DNA of 64,000 nucleotides from the NCBI RefSeq assembly GCF_003672135.1, contig NC_039507.1, positions 9,315,624 to 9,379,623 of the forward strand, read 5' to 3'. Below the pieces are notes generated by a model that worked only from the letters and a program-made list of their open reading frames with translations, was not told the origin of the DNA and did not search any database. The stretch is from Ooceraea biroi (lineage: Eukaryota > Arthropoda > Insecta > Hymenoptera > Formicidae). Shown here one piece after another: positions 40,738-53,116 of this stretch. How positions within the stretch are numbered: position 1 is the stretch's first letter; each line of letters starts with the position of its first letter. The position numbers and the translations under genes were made by a program.

Positions 40738-40771
40738 AGAATGAAACATAGAATGAAACATAGAATGAAAC
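40738..40771 (+). repeat. 12-bp tandem repeat, 2.8 copies
   Basis: The unit agaatgaaacat is repeated almost three times without change, which points to recent slippage. Confidence 0.85.
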
Positions 40772-41574
40772 GGGTTAATTTTCAAGGGAAACGCACGCGC
40801 GCAAATGCTAGAGTGATAGTAGAAGAACAAACTTGAACGAAGAAACTCATATAACTTTTGATAACCAAACATTCATAGTAATAAAACAGAAAATACATAA
40901 TTCTAAATGAACTTAAAAAATAAGAACTTGAGAAATTATATCTCAAGCTCACGCTGAGACCTCATTTATGAATAAGATCTTCAATCCGTGCCTCTGCAAT
41001 TCATAAGGAGCACTTTTTTGTAAACCTACGAGTAGTTGTAAAGTACCCGTAAGACAAGTTTGTAGATCCGCACTGAAAGCTTAATGTAGTCTTCAAGATA
41101 TTTAATGCAGCCTTAAGTCGCCCTTCCTCAAGATTGGCTTAAAAGCAAACAAGTTTATTTACTTTGACGGCCGTAAAATAAGGTTTTCCAACGTCTAATG
41201 AGGCTAGTACAAGAATGAGTAAAGCAAGTGCAACATCAAAGTCCTGTCCGAGTAAGCGCTGAATTAGGACCATAAAATTGAAAACGATCGGAGAAGCGCA
41301 CAAGAGATATGGTTACCTTCGCGAATCTTGCTCCGGAGGATCCCCCGGGCACGGATATGGCTTTTAAAATGAGCTCTCTCGGGAATTAAAAATATTTGTC
41401 ATCATTTCACGAGTTGCGCGTAATCGTTAAACGAACTGTGGTAAACCGCGGTAAAATACCCGACGTCGTTTCGGTTTCGATCGAGAAGGCTGATAAACGA
41501 GAAACCTCGATCGGGCGTGGCAAGCCGTATAATTCCGATCTCCAAGCGCCGAATATTTTTTTCGATCTCGCAGC

Positions 41575-41576
<2 letters not shown>

Positions 41577-41619
<43 letters not shown>
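41577..41619. repeat. (GA)n microsatellite
   Basis: About 21 uninterrupted GA units. All open frames across it (Arg-Glu or Ser-Leu dipeptide runs on the two strands) are artefacts of the repeat. Confidence 0.95.
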
Positions 41620-41622
<3 letters not shown>

Positions 41623-44025
41623 CTGCTTCGCGCCAAGCATTCCACACAGTAGACTACGCAATCTGTCTTCGGTCGTCTTGCGCCCTTAGGGTACGCGATA
41701 CATTACCCTCCGTCACCCGAGAGGGCTAACCGACTTTCGTGAGAAGATGGACGGAAGGACGGTCGGGTTGGGGCGAGACGCGACGCGCAATTTCGTCTCA
41801 TCGTAAATGCACTCGCGTGGTGCGGTGGTGCACTTTCCATTTCGCTTCCTCGTACGGATTCTGATTACCTCCCATCGAGGTTAAACGGGGAGCTCACAGC
41901 CGAGACTCTTTCATGAGGATCGAGGGAAAGAGGCGGCGACGCGTCGCCCACGGCGGCGTGTAGTGTCAACTTCCAAGTTCATGCCACGAGAAAAGTCAAC
42001 CGTTTAAGCATCGCGACCTTCGTTTCGTGTGCTTCTTTCACGAGGACTTTTTATTTTTTTAACTTCTAGCAGAGAGGAACCGCTTCGTTTTAAAGAGCGA
42101 GAAGAGGGAGAACGCGTCTTTGAATCGATCTTTCTTGTAAATGTTTCAAACTGTAGCAACATGTGGTGCGCATGTTCAATTTAATTATTCAATAACGTGA
42201 TATGTTTGTCGCCATTACATCATATTAGTCCACGAAAATTCGAGCTGCATTATTTTTCATTAACGCCTGCATGAAAGTAACAAAAGCACGACTCGTAAAG
42301 TTTTCGTTTTAGCGACGGTATCGCAGGATATAATCCCCGACTCGGCGAAACCTCCCCGATGATGTACGGAACAGAAAAACAGGCTATTCTTTAACTCGGA
42401 GAAGTAACATTTCTCAAGCCGGACCCTCTCTCGACGAACGGGGTAGGCGCGCCAGGCCCGTGTACCCCCTTCTGTTTCCTCCATGGTCACTCGAGATGAT
42501 GAACGGCATCGGCCATAAAAAACCAATTTCAGGATCAGCTGCGTCTAGGACAAGTGATTACCGGGTCCGGTTGCAATTCGTTGGAAAGATTTGAGAAAGA
42601 GTGTGCGGGAAAGCGCCGCGATCTATCGATGTTCCATTATTCCCGTGGGGTATACGGACCTCGCATAGATCTTTTCCCCCTGCCTCCTCGCTTCCCCGCT
42701 GTCCCGCGTCCCGCGTTTACACCCCTTGCTACCATCCACTTTTCCCTTTGCGATACGTGACCAGAGAGAAAGAAGCTATCCTGCCACATCTCCGGGCTAT
42801 AAGAAAACGAAGTGACTCGCTTGAAAATCAGTCCTAGTACCTTACAAACCCTCGAATGGCTCACTTAGGCGGTTTATCATCCATTAAATTTATTCGCCAC
42901 AACGAAATGCGAAAACGTGAAAGCGATATAGCCTAGCGATAGCGCCCGCTAACCAACGCGAACAAATATCTCCTTACACAGCGCGTAAAAAAGTTGCTCT
43001 CCTTTCGGAAGAAAAACGTTAGTTGTTATCGCTTCTCTGCAGTTGATAAAGTTATTACATCCCGAAATTGATCAGGTCAGAGGAGAACGACGGGTCGATT
43101 GGATGAAATGCGAGTTGCGAAGCAGAAAATGCTATCCTAACAAAATCATTACATTCTTGAACGGCTTTGAAACGTGAGAAAATTTTGTTCCTTGTGAGGA
43201 GAAAACATAGTTTGTCGCAAACGAGGTCGTTCGCTTTCTCAGCTAGCTAAAATTTCGCTTGAAAATAAGAAAGCTTAAGAGCTTGCTTCAAAGTCGGAAA
43301 GAAGGATAATTTAAGAATAAAAACAGTCTATATTCTCCGCTCGATATGTAGCAGAATTTCTAAAAAATTTAAGAAGAAGAACCACTCAATGCTGCAATTA
43401 GCAAAGTAATTAACACTTAACGATAGAAGGTATTTTATTTGTTAATAATTTATATAATAAATATTTGTTATAATATGTGCAGAAATATATAATAACTCGT
43501 TCTTTTTCCAATCTTGTAGAATGCTCATTTCTACTAATATTTCTATTGACTAGGAAAATTATTTATAATATCTCTTTTTGTAACGAAAAGCTTAATAATA
43601 AATTTAAAAACTATTTCACCACAATGTGCAAACAAAATTGTTTCAGATAGTCACAATAATTTTCGAGTTAAACGCGGCTCGCTTCCCCTTATTTGTCTTA
43701 CTTCTCCCTTAAAAAGTACGTGACCAGAATGCAATCCTCAATTTCGTTTGAATAGCAAGCAGGAGACTTTATTCCGCGTGGCATCATGTAATTACGCCCG
43801 TCTGAGAGTCCGGGTATACTGTTACAAGTGTGTTCAGCGTGTTCTTTGATAATTACAGTATTCTCTTACACGATAATTACATTTGCCTTCTTCTATCACG
43901 AAGCAATCGCGCCTTGCGAGATTTCCTGCAACATTACATCCGGCGTGCGGATGCGGAAGAGTGAGATTCAATCGAATCGATCTAAGCGTCACCAACCTTT
44001 ATCTCTAATTCTGTTCTATTAGCCG

Positions 44026-44065
<40 letters not shown>

Positions 44066-46707
44066 CGCGCGTGCATTTGCGCTGTGTGTCCGAAAACAAA
44101 AGGGTGCCTTTGGCCGGGTGACCGTTAGGTGGTTACCGGGTAAAACCCGCGCGTAGAGAACCGCGCGCTGAAAATCAGTTTGCTCCATTGATCCGCCGAT
44201 GGATAATTCACGTAACCGGCTCACGGCCATTATCCCTGCGCGCATAGTACGCGCGATTCCGAATGTATGCAAGCGAGGCCCAGGGCCCTACCTTCATCTA
44301 GCTACGCGACCGGATGTGCATACGTGTCTGGCCAGAACTGAGCTCTCCCGGTTTACGAGCAGCTCGCGCCTGTCGTTCCGTTGTTAACGCTTCGGCGAAC
44401 GGTGGACGTTGATACACAGTCACACCGAGCACAGAGAGAGCGAGAAAGAGAGAGAATATACAGGATTGTTCAGCAGCGCTGGTCGCACGACGAAATATGA
44501 CATTGCGCAAAACGGAGCGTGCACGTAGTGCGGCGGCTGTTACGTTCCGCGACACGACGGCGGTCACCAACAAAAACGGAGCAACAGGATTTACAAGGGC
44601 CGAATAGCATTCAGAGAATAGATAATATGCGGGTGATAAGACTACGGCGAGAGGATGCTGCCATATGTAATGAATGTCCCGGCGCAAAAACGTTGTAATA
44701 TCCTCTCGGTAATCTTCTCGTCGCTAATTATTCGAGTATTACATTAGATGTATAATGTTAGATGGTTCATGATTAGCAGTACGGAAGTACAAAAACTGAA
44801 TAATCGAACAAATGCAAATTTTACAAACATATAATATACATTTTGTTCGAAATGATCGACATGTAATAATAAAAATAAAAAGTTTCTAGAAAATTCAAAA
44901 ATGATGTAAACGTTTAATCGTGCTGTTACACAGTGCATTATGCTTTGCATTAAAGTCAATCCTGGCCTTCGTTTTACTCGACTTGGAGTAAAACTTGCGC
45001 TGTTACCGTAAGCGTATCTCGCTATTGCTAATAATAATTTCAAGCAAATTGTTGTTCGGCATTGTCGCCTGCCAATATATCACGGCAACTTCACGACAGC
45101 AGGATTTTTGCGAAAATGTTACTCCAATGATGTATGGCATAATTAATAACTGGAGCGATGTAAAACCTTTTAAGTTCAACATCGTTGAATGAAAGACAGC
45201 GCATGTGTCAGAGATCCGTAACCATGAAAGCTCGATTCTCGATAATGGCAATAATTGTCGGCGGTCATTTAGAAGAAGACAATACCTGTCATGTCGGCGC
45301 TTGCCGACGTCCACGCGAAAGCGGCATAAATGCAATGCGCTCGTTTCTCGCCTCGAGAGCGTCCTGCATACATATATGTGTACGCGTATGTATGTATATA
45401 ATATATATACATATATACGGTCGCACAGAGCTTCCGTCGAGTACGATTGATCCGTCGAGTGGATCCGTGCCGAGCGGCGATAGTGAAAATTCCTCATTGA
45501 CTCGCATCGAGAACGAGTCCTGAAAACTCGGCTAAAATTGGATTCCGCCGACTTCGCGAAATCTTTAGGAAACGTATCAATTCGAAGTCGCGATCGGAAT
45601 ATCACGTGCAAGCCTCATTTTAAATTTCTTCTCCACGAACTTACCGGAACTATCGATATCAGATAGTACGAACATGACTGGAAGATCACTAGCATTATCC
45701 AATTGCCGAGAATTTTACGCGGATTAAAAAATTAATTTTGCAGATTGCAAGTTCGAGGCAATGTACGAGGAGTGCGCGAATAAATATTGAAATAACCGAA
45801 TTACTTTTCAAAATACTGCTCATATAATTTAATGATAAAATGAAACATTTTCTTGAAGAAATTAAAATTTACTGCTAATATTCATAACTTTATGCATAAA
45901 GATAGGTATAAATATTCCTTACTTATGTTAAGAAGATAGAAAATTTAGCGCGGAGAATTAATCAATTACTCGATTAAGCATTGTTTCGAAATCTGCGAAT
46001 ATTTCATAAATCTCTTTTCTCGCGAAGAAAAAAAACTTGTTCGCTGGATCTTTAGCTGCCTTGTTAGAAATTGGTATCGATGTGTCATGGTTCGATAGGA
46101 GCTTGGCATCCAGCACGCGAGAGGGTTTGGGACTCTTCAATTTACGGAAGTGGCGTCCCCGTAATACGTCGCCGGGCTAAAAGTGGAGCAGAGCATGATG
46201 GTGTCGGACCAATGCCAGCCAAGGTAAGGGTAGGGTAGTTGAAGGAAGGTAGAAGAACGGGTCACCGAGATACTCGACATCCATTCGTTTTTACGATCGA
46301 ACTGTTGCCCAAAGTCTTGCTCTAGAGCTTTATCTTCGACGGTTTAAGAAGTGAAGAGTATTAAGAATAGAAATCATTAAATTACTTTCTTAGTTCTTAA
46401 TGTCATCTTGTCTCTTTAATAAAGATTTATTATAGATAAACTTTAGAAGACTCTTGACTTTATAATAAAAACCGAAGGATTTATGCTTATTATAATTAAT
46501 TTTAATTTAATATTATCACATCTAATATAATATAATCAATAACATTACGATCTCTAAAGAGTCATTTAATTTAATTGAAATAAGAATAAGTTACATACAC
46601 GTGCGCGCATAGCCTCTACAAAGCATATACTATTCTATATAATAAAAATAAGCTGATTGTAAAGACAACTTGATCAAATCATCGTCATTTCGGAGTTCCT
46701 ATTTGTG
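41620..46707. other. Unannotated stretch
   Basis: CpG-rich at 41620-42760 and 44030-44700, AT-rich elsewhere. The 202-codon minus frame 45003-45611 overlaps plus-strand frames over a TA/CA-rich segment (45360-45420) and shows no domain. Only the GT/GC tract is a clear feature. Confidence 0.4.
44031..44072. repeat. (GT)n-(GC)n alternating tract
   Basis: About 13 GT units run straight into about 8 GC units, giving 42 bases of strict purine-pyrimidine alternation. Such tracts can adopt Z-DNA under negative supercoiling. It sits in CpG-rich DNA. Confidence 0.9.
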
Positions 46708-46921
46708 CACTGAGAAAAATTTCCATCAGATAAACCATCGGATAACCGTTTAAATAGTGTTTCCGATTGTTAATTTTGTTTAAATGATTAAACCGATTAA
46801 ATAATGGATATATCCGATTACCTTCATCAGACATGTCCGACCATTTTCTTAATACAATTTAATCGGATATATCCGTTTGTTACTATGTAATTGATTATCC
46901 GATTAGATATTTTTCTCAGTG
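46708..46921. mobile_element. 214-bp inverted-repeat MITE, superfamily unknown
   Basis: The ends are perfect 13-bp inverted repeats cactgagaaaaat / atttttctcagtg, and similarity continues inward (an atcggataa-like segment on both sides). The AT-rich interior has two copies of the palindrome ggatatatcc (46806-46815 and 46865-46874) plus further ccgatta/taatcgg pairs, so much of the element can fold back. No coding capacity is present and no clear target-site duplication was found, so the superfamily cannot be named. Confidence 0.7.
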
Positions 46922-47589
46922 TGTCATTATCTTATTCATGTTTATTATAATTTACAAATATCTTAGGTGATTTTATATTATCAATATTTTATTAAAGAAT
47001 GTGCGATGTTAATATCAAAACACTATTCTTACGTGTTAACGTAACATTGTCGCATGGTGATAATATGATATCGATCTGTTACATAAGATAAGACAGTTTT
47101 CGTAATAAAATTTAATTATTATTGTTTGATTGAGTTGCACAAGTATTTGTAGCCTCCATAATAAGCTATAAATATATAATGATTTCACGGAATAAAACCA
47201 AACATAAGCATGTATAAAAATTAAAATGAGTACGCTTTAATCGTTTTAAATATAAATCTATGTACATATTGTCACTTCTCGTGATCATATATTAAAAATA
47301 AACATTTATTTTCTACTTGGTCAAGATGGTCTATATTGTATATTATATATGCATATTTTTCTTTTAAAATAAAAGAAATAAATGACATTAAATAAAATTT
47401 CAATAATTACCAATAATAGCAATTATTAATGTCATATAAAATGTAATAAATAATATTCTATATGAAATATTACATTAGATAACAAATATCTATATAAACT
47501 GTATATTATCTGCATTTTATTAATAATTTCATAACTGACGTAAATATATTAGTATAATTCGTGAAATAGCGCAAACTTGATATTATATA

Positions 47590-47606
47590 ACACACACACA
47601 CACAGA
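47590..47606. repeat. (CA)n short microsatellite
   Basis: About eight CA units embedded in AT-rich DNA. Confidence 0.85.
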
Positions 47607-48943
47607 ATGTATATAGTATATATAATAAAATTTAAAAATCACAGAACATGAGATATAACAATATACAATATACAACAGACTCTACTTAAAAATTGTTTCC
47701 AAAAAATTATATATAATCGTTTATGCTTAAATTGCCTTTTTATAATGCATCGTTGTTCTAAATCGTATCTTTGACTGCATTTTTCTCAAAGTACTTGAAC
47801 TAAATTAAACATTATTAGTAATTCTATAAGTGGCACACAGAAGAAAAATTATCGTCACGTCATCGCGCAAAGAAATGTCGCAAGTTGCAATTATCTAAAT
47901 ATAGTGCACGACATCGATCTCGATAGGAAGCGGGACGATAACGACAGAGGAGTGAGGGTGTATAGGGGGAAGGTACGAGGGAACGTTTGTGCACTTCCCG
48001 TAGGTGTCATCACTAGTTGAGGCGCACCCATTCCGAGCCAGGTGGCTGCATTGCACATGCTGTCGACACATCGAGGACTGTTATAGTCATTAGAAGATAA
48101 GTGTCTCGTTCTGTCGGTATCGATCGTCACCGTACAATGTACGCTGCGTTTCTCGTTATGGGAAGTGAGGAACAAATAGGCGGCCATTAGAATGGTCTTG
48201 CCTCGCGTATGTTACAGCGCGCGCGTCAAGCTTTCAAGCGCATTACTCTCCTTAACGCAGGTGATCGTACGCGTAATTACGCGGCAATCCTGTATCGGCG
48301 GACGTACGCCTATAACGGAAACGACAGGACATCTCGACGGATTTGACAAACTGATGATTTTGCTCGATATCGTCGTTTATGACGACGTTCATTTTTATCG
48401 AGCCGTGTCGCCGTCCATTTAATGCCCGACATAATTTTCGCATGTTCTGCAGTGATATAATCTTTCAATTGTCTTCTTCTCATAAACAGATACATTTATG
48501 TGTGACTGCATTCTTGTCCCGAATAATTTTATGATCAATTAACATCGAAACTGGTCACGTAAGATAGCTAAAGCTATGAAATTACAATTATCAATTTGCG
48601 ATAGCTTATACGAAAGCTGCAACATGATCGCTTGGAAACTAGCTACATAATTAGACGTGATATAAGTTGTAACTTTTCTCGCGTTAGGCACGGTAGTCAC
48701 CTAACTCCGTGGCATGCTACGGCCAACTTGACATCTCGACATCCGCGAGCGCATATATAATATATACGCGAACGCGATTACACTTACCTCCCATCCGCCA
48801 TCTCGCGCGGCTTCGTAGTTTCTTATCTCCGGTGACCAGGGCGCACCGTTGGACGACGAGGGAAATGGTTAGCCACAAACTTTCTACTTAAAGCAATATT
48901 CGGGAGATCGCAAAAATCTCAGCCATTAAGGAGTTTCGCGAGC

Positions 48944-48982
48944 CAAGTTCCTCTTTCGAGAGTCGTCAAGTTCCTCTTTCGA
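48944..48982 (+). repeat. 16-bp direct repeat, 23-bp spacing
   Basis: caagttcctctttcga occurs at 48944-48959 and again unchanged at 48967-48982. Confidence 0.8.
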
Positions 48983-49771
48983 AGCCTGGCGAGGAATGGG
49001 ACGCGGCCAAGGCAGGGCACGGGAGATGCTCGATGAGTATCCTTTGTTCGCGGCCACGTCGTGCATATGGATGCGCATAAAGCGCCGGGTTAGTTTTAAG
49101 ATCGACGTAGGATCGAGGTAGCAGAGAGCGATTCTACGTCGAGAGGTGGAGGAGCATTATGCAAGCTGCAAATAGCTCCTCATAGACCGGAGTGTTTCCT
49201 TCTCGAGCGTCTTCGACGCTTCTGCCGGGCGCTATCGCGTTTATTTTCCAATTTAGGTCAATTTGCGGCAAGCATCGATGTCTGCAACGGCGCACATATC
49301 GATATAACGCGCCTCGGCGCTTACATTATGTCGCTAACCGCCAAGCACCCCTCCCTGAACAACGTCGTAGTTTTGAAAAATTACCGTCGCGACCCGGCGT
49401 GACGCGCAACTTCTCAATTTAACGCATGAAGTCCGTCGCAGTTGACTCTCGTTTATAACGAGGTATAAAATTCTATCTTGCGGGCGCAGAGTTTTATCTC
49501 GGCATTTTGACATGTATTGTGTTAATGAGGAAATGCGACACGATAAATCTGTGTAAACAGAGCAATAACAATCACGGTTACACGAGAACGTTTAGAATTA
49601 TTGAGCCATCACTATAAAGTACCGAGCAAGCTTATTAATAATCGATTGTGTGAGGTCACACAAACATCTTGCCATCTTGCCGATAATTGTGGAGAAAAAC
49701 AACTTTATATCATTTCTCTAATAAAACGGTTATATCGTCTCGCATCATTTAATCGATACGTGAGTGACTTA

Positions 49772-49852
49772 AATAGCGTTCGACTCTACAGAAAAAGATA
49801 CTATAACAGAAATAGCGTTCGGACTCTACACAAAAAACGATACTATAACAGA
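49772..49852 (+). repeat. Two-copy tandem repeat of 39/42 bp
   Basis: Units start aatagcgttcg and end actataacaga. The second unit has three extra bases overall, so an open frame across it (49601-49894) is preserved and reads NSVRLYRKRYYNR then NSVRTLHKKRYYNR. The ORF itself is not recognisable, and frame preservation across two units could be chance. Confidence 0.75.
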
Positions 49853-50380
49853 ATTCTTGATGTAGTAAATAATGCACGACGCCAGTCAACCTAATTGCCA
49901 ATTTTCTCTGTCATTTTCCTGACTAATGGTTCAGCGGTTTGAACAGCACCATCGCTTTAGCGCAGTTTTAGCTCGCGCTGTTTTATGACTTAATGACAAC
50001 TAGCCACGCGAACGCACAGGGGATGTCTGGCAAGCGAATGCTTTTCGATTTATTGCACGTGGAATTCGCTATGCGACCGTGGCTCTTCGCGCTTAATTAA
50101 ATCTCGCCAACGAGCAAACGTGACGAGAGTGCGCGCACAAAAAAAAGAGAGAAAAAAAGGAAAAAAGTCGTCGACTTTCCAACGAGCGATTAGAACTCGA
50201 TAAACTCGATGAGAATATATTCTAGAGATGCACTTTCGAATTATCGTAGTCGAATTTTCTCTCGTGAGCTTTCCGGGGATGAGCTTTCTCATTCGCGCTC
50301 TGCCGAGGAGTGGTATATCTACAAGCGTCCGCGCGTAGGAGCCATGTCGTCCTTATGTGCAAGCCTCGTGTACGCTCCCA

Positions 50381-50383
<3 letters not shown>

Positions 50384-50420
<37 letters not shown>
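50384..50420. repeat. (TA)n microsatellite
   Basis: About 18 TA units followed by cagggtgtgtgtgtatata, a second alternating stretch. The Tyr-Ile and Ile-Tyr runs in open frames here are artefacts. Confidence 0.95.
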
Positions 50421-50423
<3 letters not shown>

Positions 50424-51409
50424 GGTGTGTGTGTATATATAATATATGCACACATATGGCAATATATAAACGAAGATGCACCTACATCCGTACATTTCAC
50501 GGGGACCGTCTTCTCGTCGTAAATCTCGCCGTGAAATCATAATGCAGAAAATGCACCGGGCGGATTACGATCTTATTTGTCGTGTGCAAAAGCAGTTCGT
50601 GAGTTTGAAAGAAGGGTTTCCCGTAAACCTACGAAATTACCGTCTACTGCACGGCTGTGCCTGTGCTCGGTGTTCCGTCATCCAAGATAAGAATGAAATG
50701 ACAAGCGGAAACGGAAGACATGTATTTTCACCGGATGCATCTCGTACAATACGTACATGTATATTTTCGTGTGATTAAAGATAAAAATTCGTGCCGTCGG
50801 AGTGTATCGCGTATTTGAAACTTCGCGAATTGGTAATCGATGAAATGCGCCTTTTTATCTTTACAACAAAGCAACAACGAGCACTTTGCGCCACTTCTAC
50901 ATTGAGCTTTTAATTGCCACGAGCAATGAGAGAATTCGATATGAAACTTAATCCATAGATGCTTAAGTCTTCAAGTCTTAGGGATTCGTTCGTTAAAGTA
51001 TTACGCTGAAAACTAAATATCTTCTCTGCACTGAAAGTATCAACTAGAAATAATACCTATTCGTTTTCTAAAACTCCAAGAATTTTTAAACATACTGAAA
51101 TATGAAAGAAACAGTTTGGAAAGTCATGTACCAATTGAAGAGTTCAATTATATAGTATAATGTGCCACGTTAAATTTATCACCACATTAAGTCAGATCAT
51201 TTTCGATGGTCATCAATTTTTAATGTTGCTACATTGGGAGATATTATCTTATCGTAAGATTTGGGATCACAAGTCTAATTTGAGGAGCGGCTTTAATAAT
51301 TATTTTCTCTCGAAATACAAAATACGTGACGCCACTGCAGCCGTCAAAAGGCCAACGTGCTTTCATTTGATACAGAAACGAAAACGAAGGCACCGGCAAT
51401 ATCGCTCCT

Positions 51410-51483
51410 AAGGGCGCCGTCTAGATCGGAGGTTTATTGCCGCACGAAAATCTCGAGGCGGCAATCTCGAGATCGGCGCCCTT
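51410..51483. ncRNA. Nested hairpin, precursor-like (function unknown)
   Basis: Outer arms aagggcgccg (51410-51419) and cggcgccctt (51474-51483) are perfectly complementary. Inside them the pair attgccgc (51436-51443) / gcggcaat (51458-51465) forms a second perfect stem around a 14-base loop. The whole is 74 bases, the size of an insect microRNA precursor, but the middle of the stem is asymmetric and poorly paired. It could equally be a small foldback element. Either strand could be the transcribed one. I do not recognise a known mature microRNA. Confidence 0.25.
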
Positions 51484-53031
51484 TATCACGTGAGCTTTTT
51501 GACAAGCTCCCGCAGAAAGGCACTTCGTTTTAGCTGGTGGCATGGCTCGCGGCGGAAACGTGACGTGAATTCGCGAACGAACGTCCTCGTGCGGAGGCAA
51601 GCTCGCTCGTCCCGCTCATGTTTGCCAATTAAGATGGAAACCGGTAATTGGCGGGTCATCGATTGATTACGGCGACCGAATTAAACAAAGGGTCGCGACC
51701 CTTTGCGCGTCCATATATGCAGGCGTGTTTGCGCGTTGCTAGTCATCGAAATTTGCGCCACACAGATTACCAGTTGATGGCGTATTGACGAGGAAAGATG
51801 TTGATGAGGGGTGAATTTCTAATGATGATTATCGAGAGCGCATTTATGGTACTGCATATACCTAAGCGAACGGAAAGGGAGCATTCTCACGAAATGCAGC
51901 AAATCGGTCCCTGCTTCGACCTATATACCTATGATACACATTAATAACTGATTGCTGTTTTTCTCTTGCTATTTCTATCAAGCATACATAATTGAATCGA
52001 TCGAAAGAGTCATTTCTGTACGAACATCTTGGAGAAATTACAATATGTTTGCTCCGAGAAAGTGGCAATATGTCATTATTCTAACGTCAAACTGAAAATA
52101 CCATTTTTTAAAATAATAAATCATCGTTCCTTTAGAATCCACAAGTCCGTATAAATTCTGGAACCCTAAGTCATGACTTCGTGAAGCTATAAAACCATCC
52201 TGTTGAGAAGGCACGTGACGCGAATAAGTGAATTTTCAACATAATCGATTGTTGAGATTTGCAATTATATGGAAATAGTTTAGATATTATATAACTACAT
52301 TTATATCTAAAATAAATGTAAAATAATTAATAGTTTGTCAGAAATGCATCAATCTTGTCGGTTTTATAGTTGTTTTGTTTCGCGTTTGATAATAATAAAA
52401 CATAGAGCAAATGGGATAATAATTTTACGTATTATATGTGCAGATCATTCTTATGAATAATTCGAATAATGATGCATGCAAAAAATGTAGTACAAACATG
52501 ATTTATGGGTGCTATTATAAAGGAAAACTAGTTACATGTACGCGGCATTAACGCTGGACAGGAATTCAAATCTATGTGAGATCATTTTTCTGCTTGTCAT
52601 CCCTTATTAGCTTATAAATCTACGACGAGAGATTTATGAATCACTCACTCATTAAACGAAAATAAAAGCAATCTGCGTAATAATTGTGTATAAATTATAA
52701 TGAAAACTTCCATATTCGATACATTTGTGTATTCTACACACAGAATAAAACGAGCTACCAGTATGCTTGAAGCTTTCCATAATTGCTACTTTATTATCTG
52801 TCCATTATCGCGTTATACCAACTGCAGACACCTGCCAATAACGTGTCAATAACTGTCAAACACGAGAATAAAATATCTGACTGCAACCAAATAAATATCA
52901 TGACGTTTGAAGGCATTAGTGCGAACAATCCTGCCACCATTTTTCCGGCCTCATAACTCGACCATTTTCTTCTTCTCATAATTCGGCACCTTCTTTGGTT
53001 CGTTGATATCCCGAAAAAAGATGTATTGTAC
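51484..53031. other. Unannotated stretch
   Basis: CpG-rich to about 51800, then AT-rich. No gene or element was recognised up to the inverted repeat at 53032. Confidence 0.4.
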
Positions 53032-53116
53032 ACCTGCACTTGGCACGCCGACAATAGCGGGTACGCCCGCAATGCACGTGAACCGGGGACCTGTTGTCCC
53101 AGTGCCAAGCACAGGT
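53032..53116. repeat. Imperfect inverted repeat
   Basis: acctgcacttggcac (53032-53046) and gtgccaagcacaggt (53102-53116) are inverted copies with two mismatches. The 55 bases between contain further dyads (gcgggtacgcccgc; ggggac...gtccc). It may be a foldback relic. Several open frames on both strands pass through it. Confidence 0.55.

Larger units (their letters stand above)
34345..41576. other. Unannotated stretch
   Basis: AT-rich to 36000, a CpG-rich block at 36950-37800, AT-rich again, a CpG block at 38450-38900, then AT-rich. The 188-codon frame at 36981-37547 overlaps others on both strands and has a Lys/Arg-rich low-complexity core. Only the repeats listed separately could be supported. 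Confidence 0.4.
46922..51409. other. Unannotated stretch
   Basis: Very AT-rich from 46922 to 47880, then mixed with CpG-rich blocks near 47900-48420 and 48700-49430. The short open frames (47891-48187 minus, 48192-48422 plus, 50476-50778 plus) are not recognisable. Microsatellites and short tandem repeats are listed separately. Confidence 0.4.

Noticed and set aside
41396..41729. Open frames with Arg-Glu or Ser-Leu runs
   Set aside because: Direct translation of the GA microsatellite.
45003..45611. 202-codon minus-strand frame
   Set aside because: It crosses a TA/CA-rich low-complexity segment, has three overlapping plus frames and resembles nothing known.
47891..48187. 98-codon minus frame starting MAAYLFLTSHNEKR
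   Set aside because: Considered because of a fair start context and non-Arg-rich composition, but there is no domain, no upstream signal and no second exon.
50209..50542. Open frames with Tyr-Ile runs
   Set aside because: Direct translation of the TA microsatellite.
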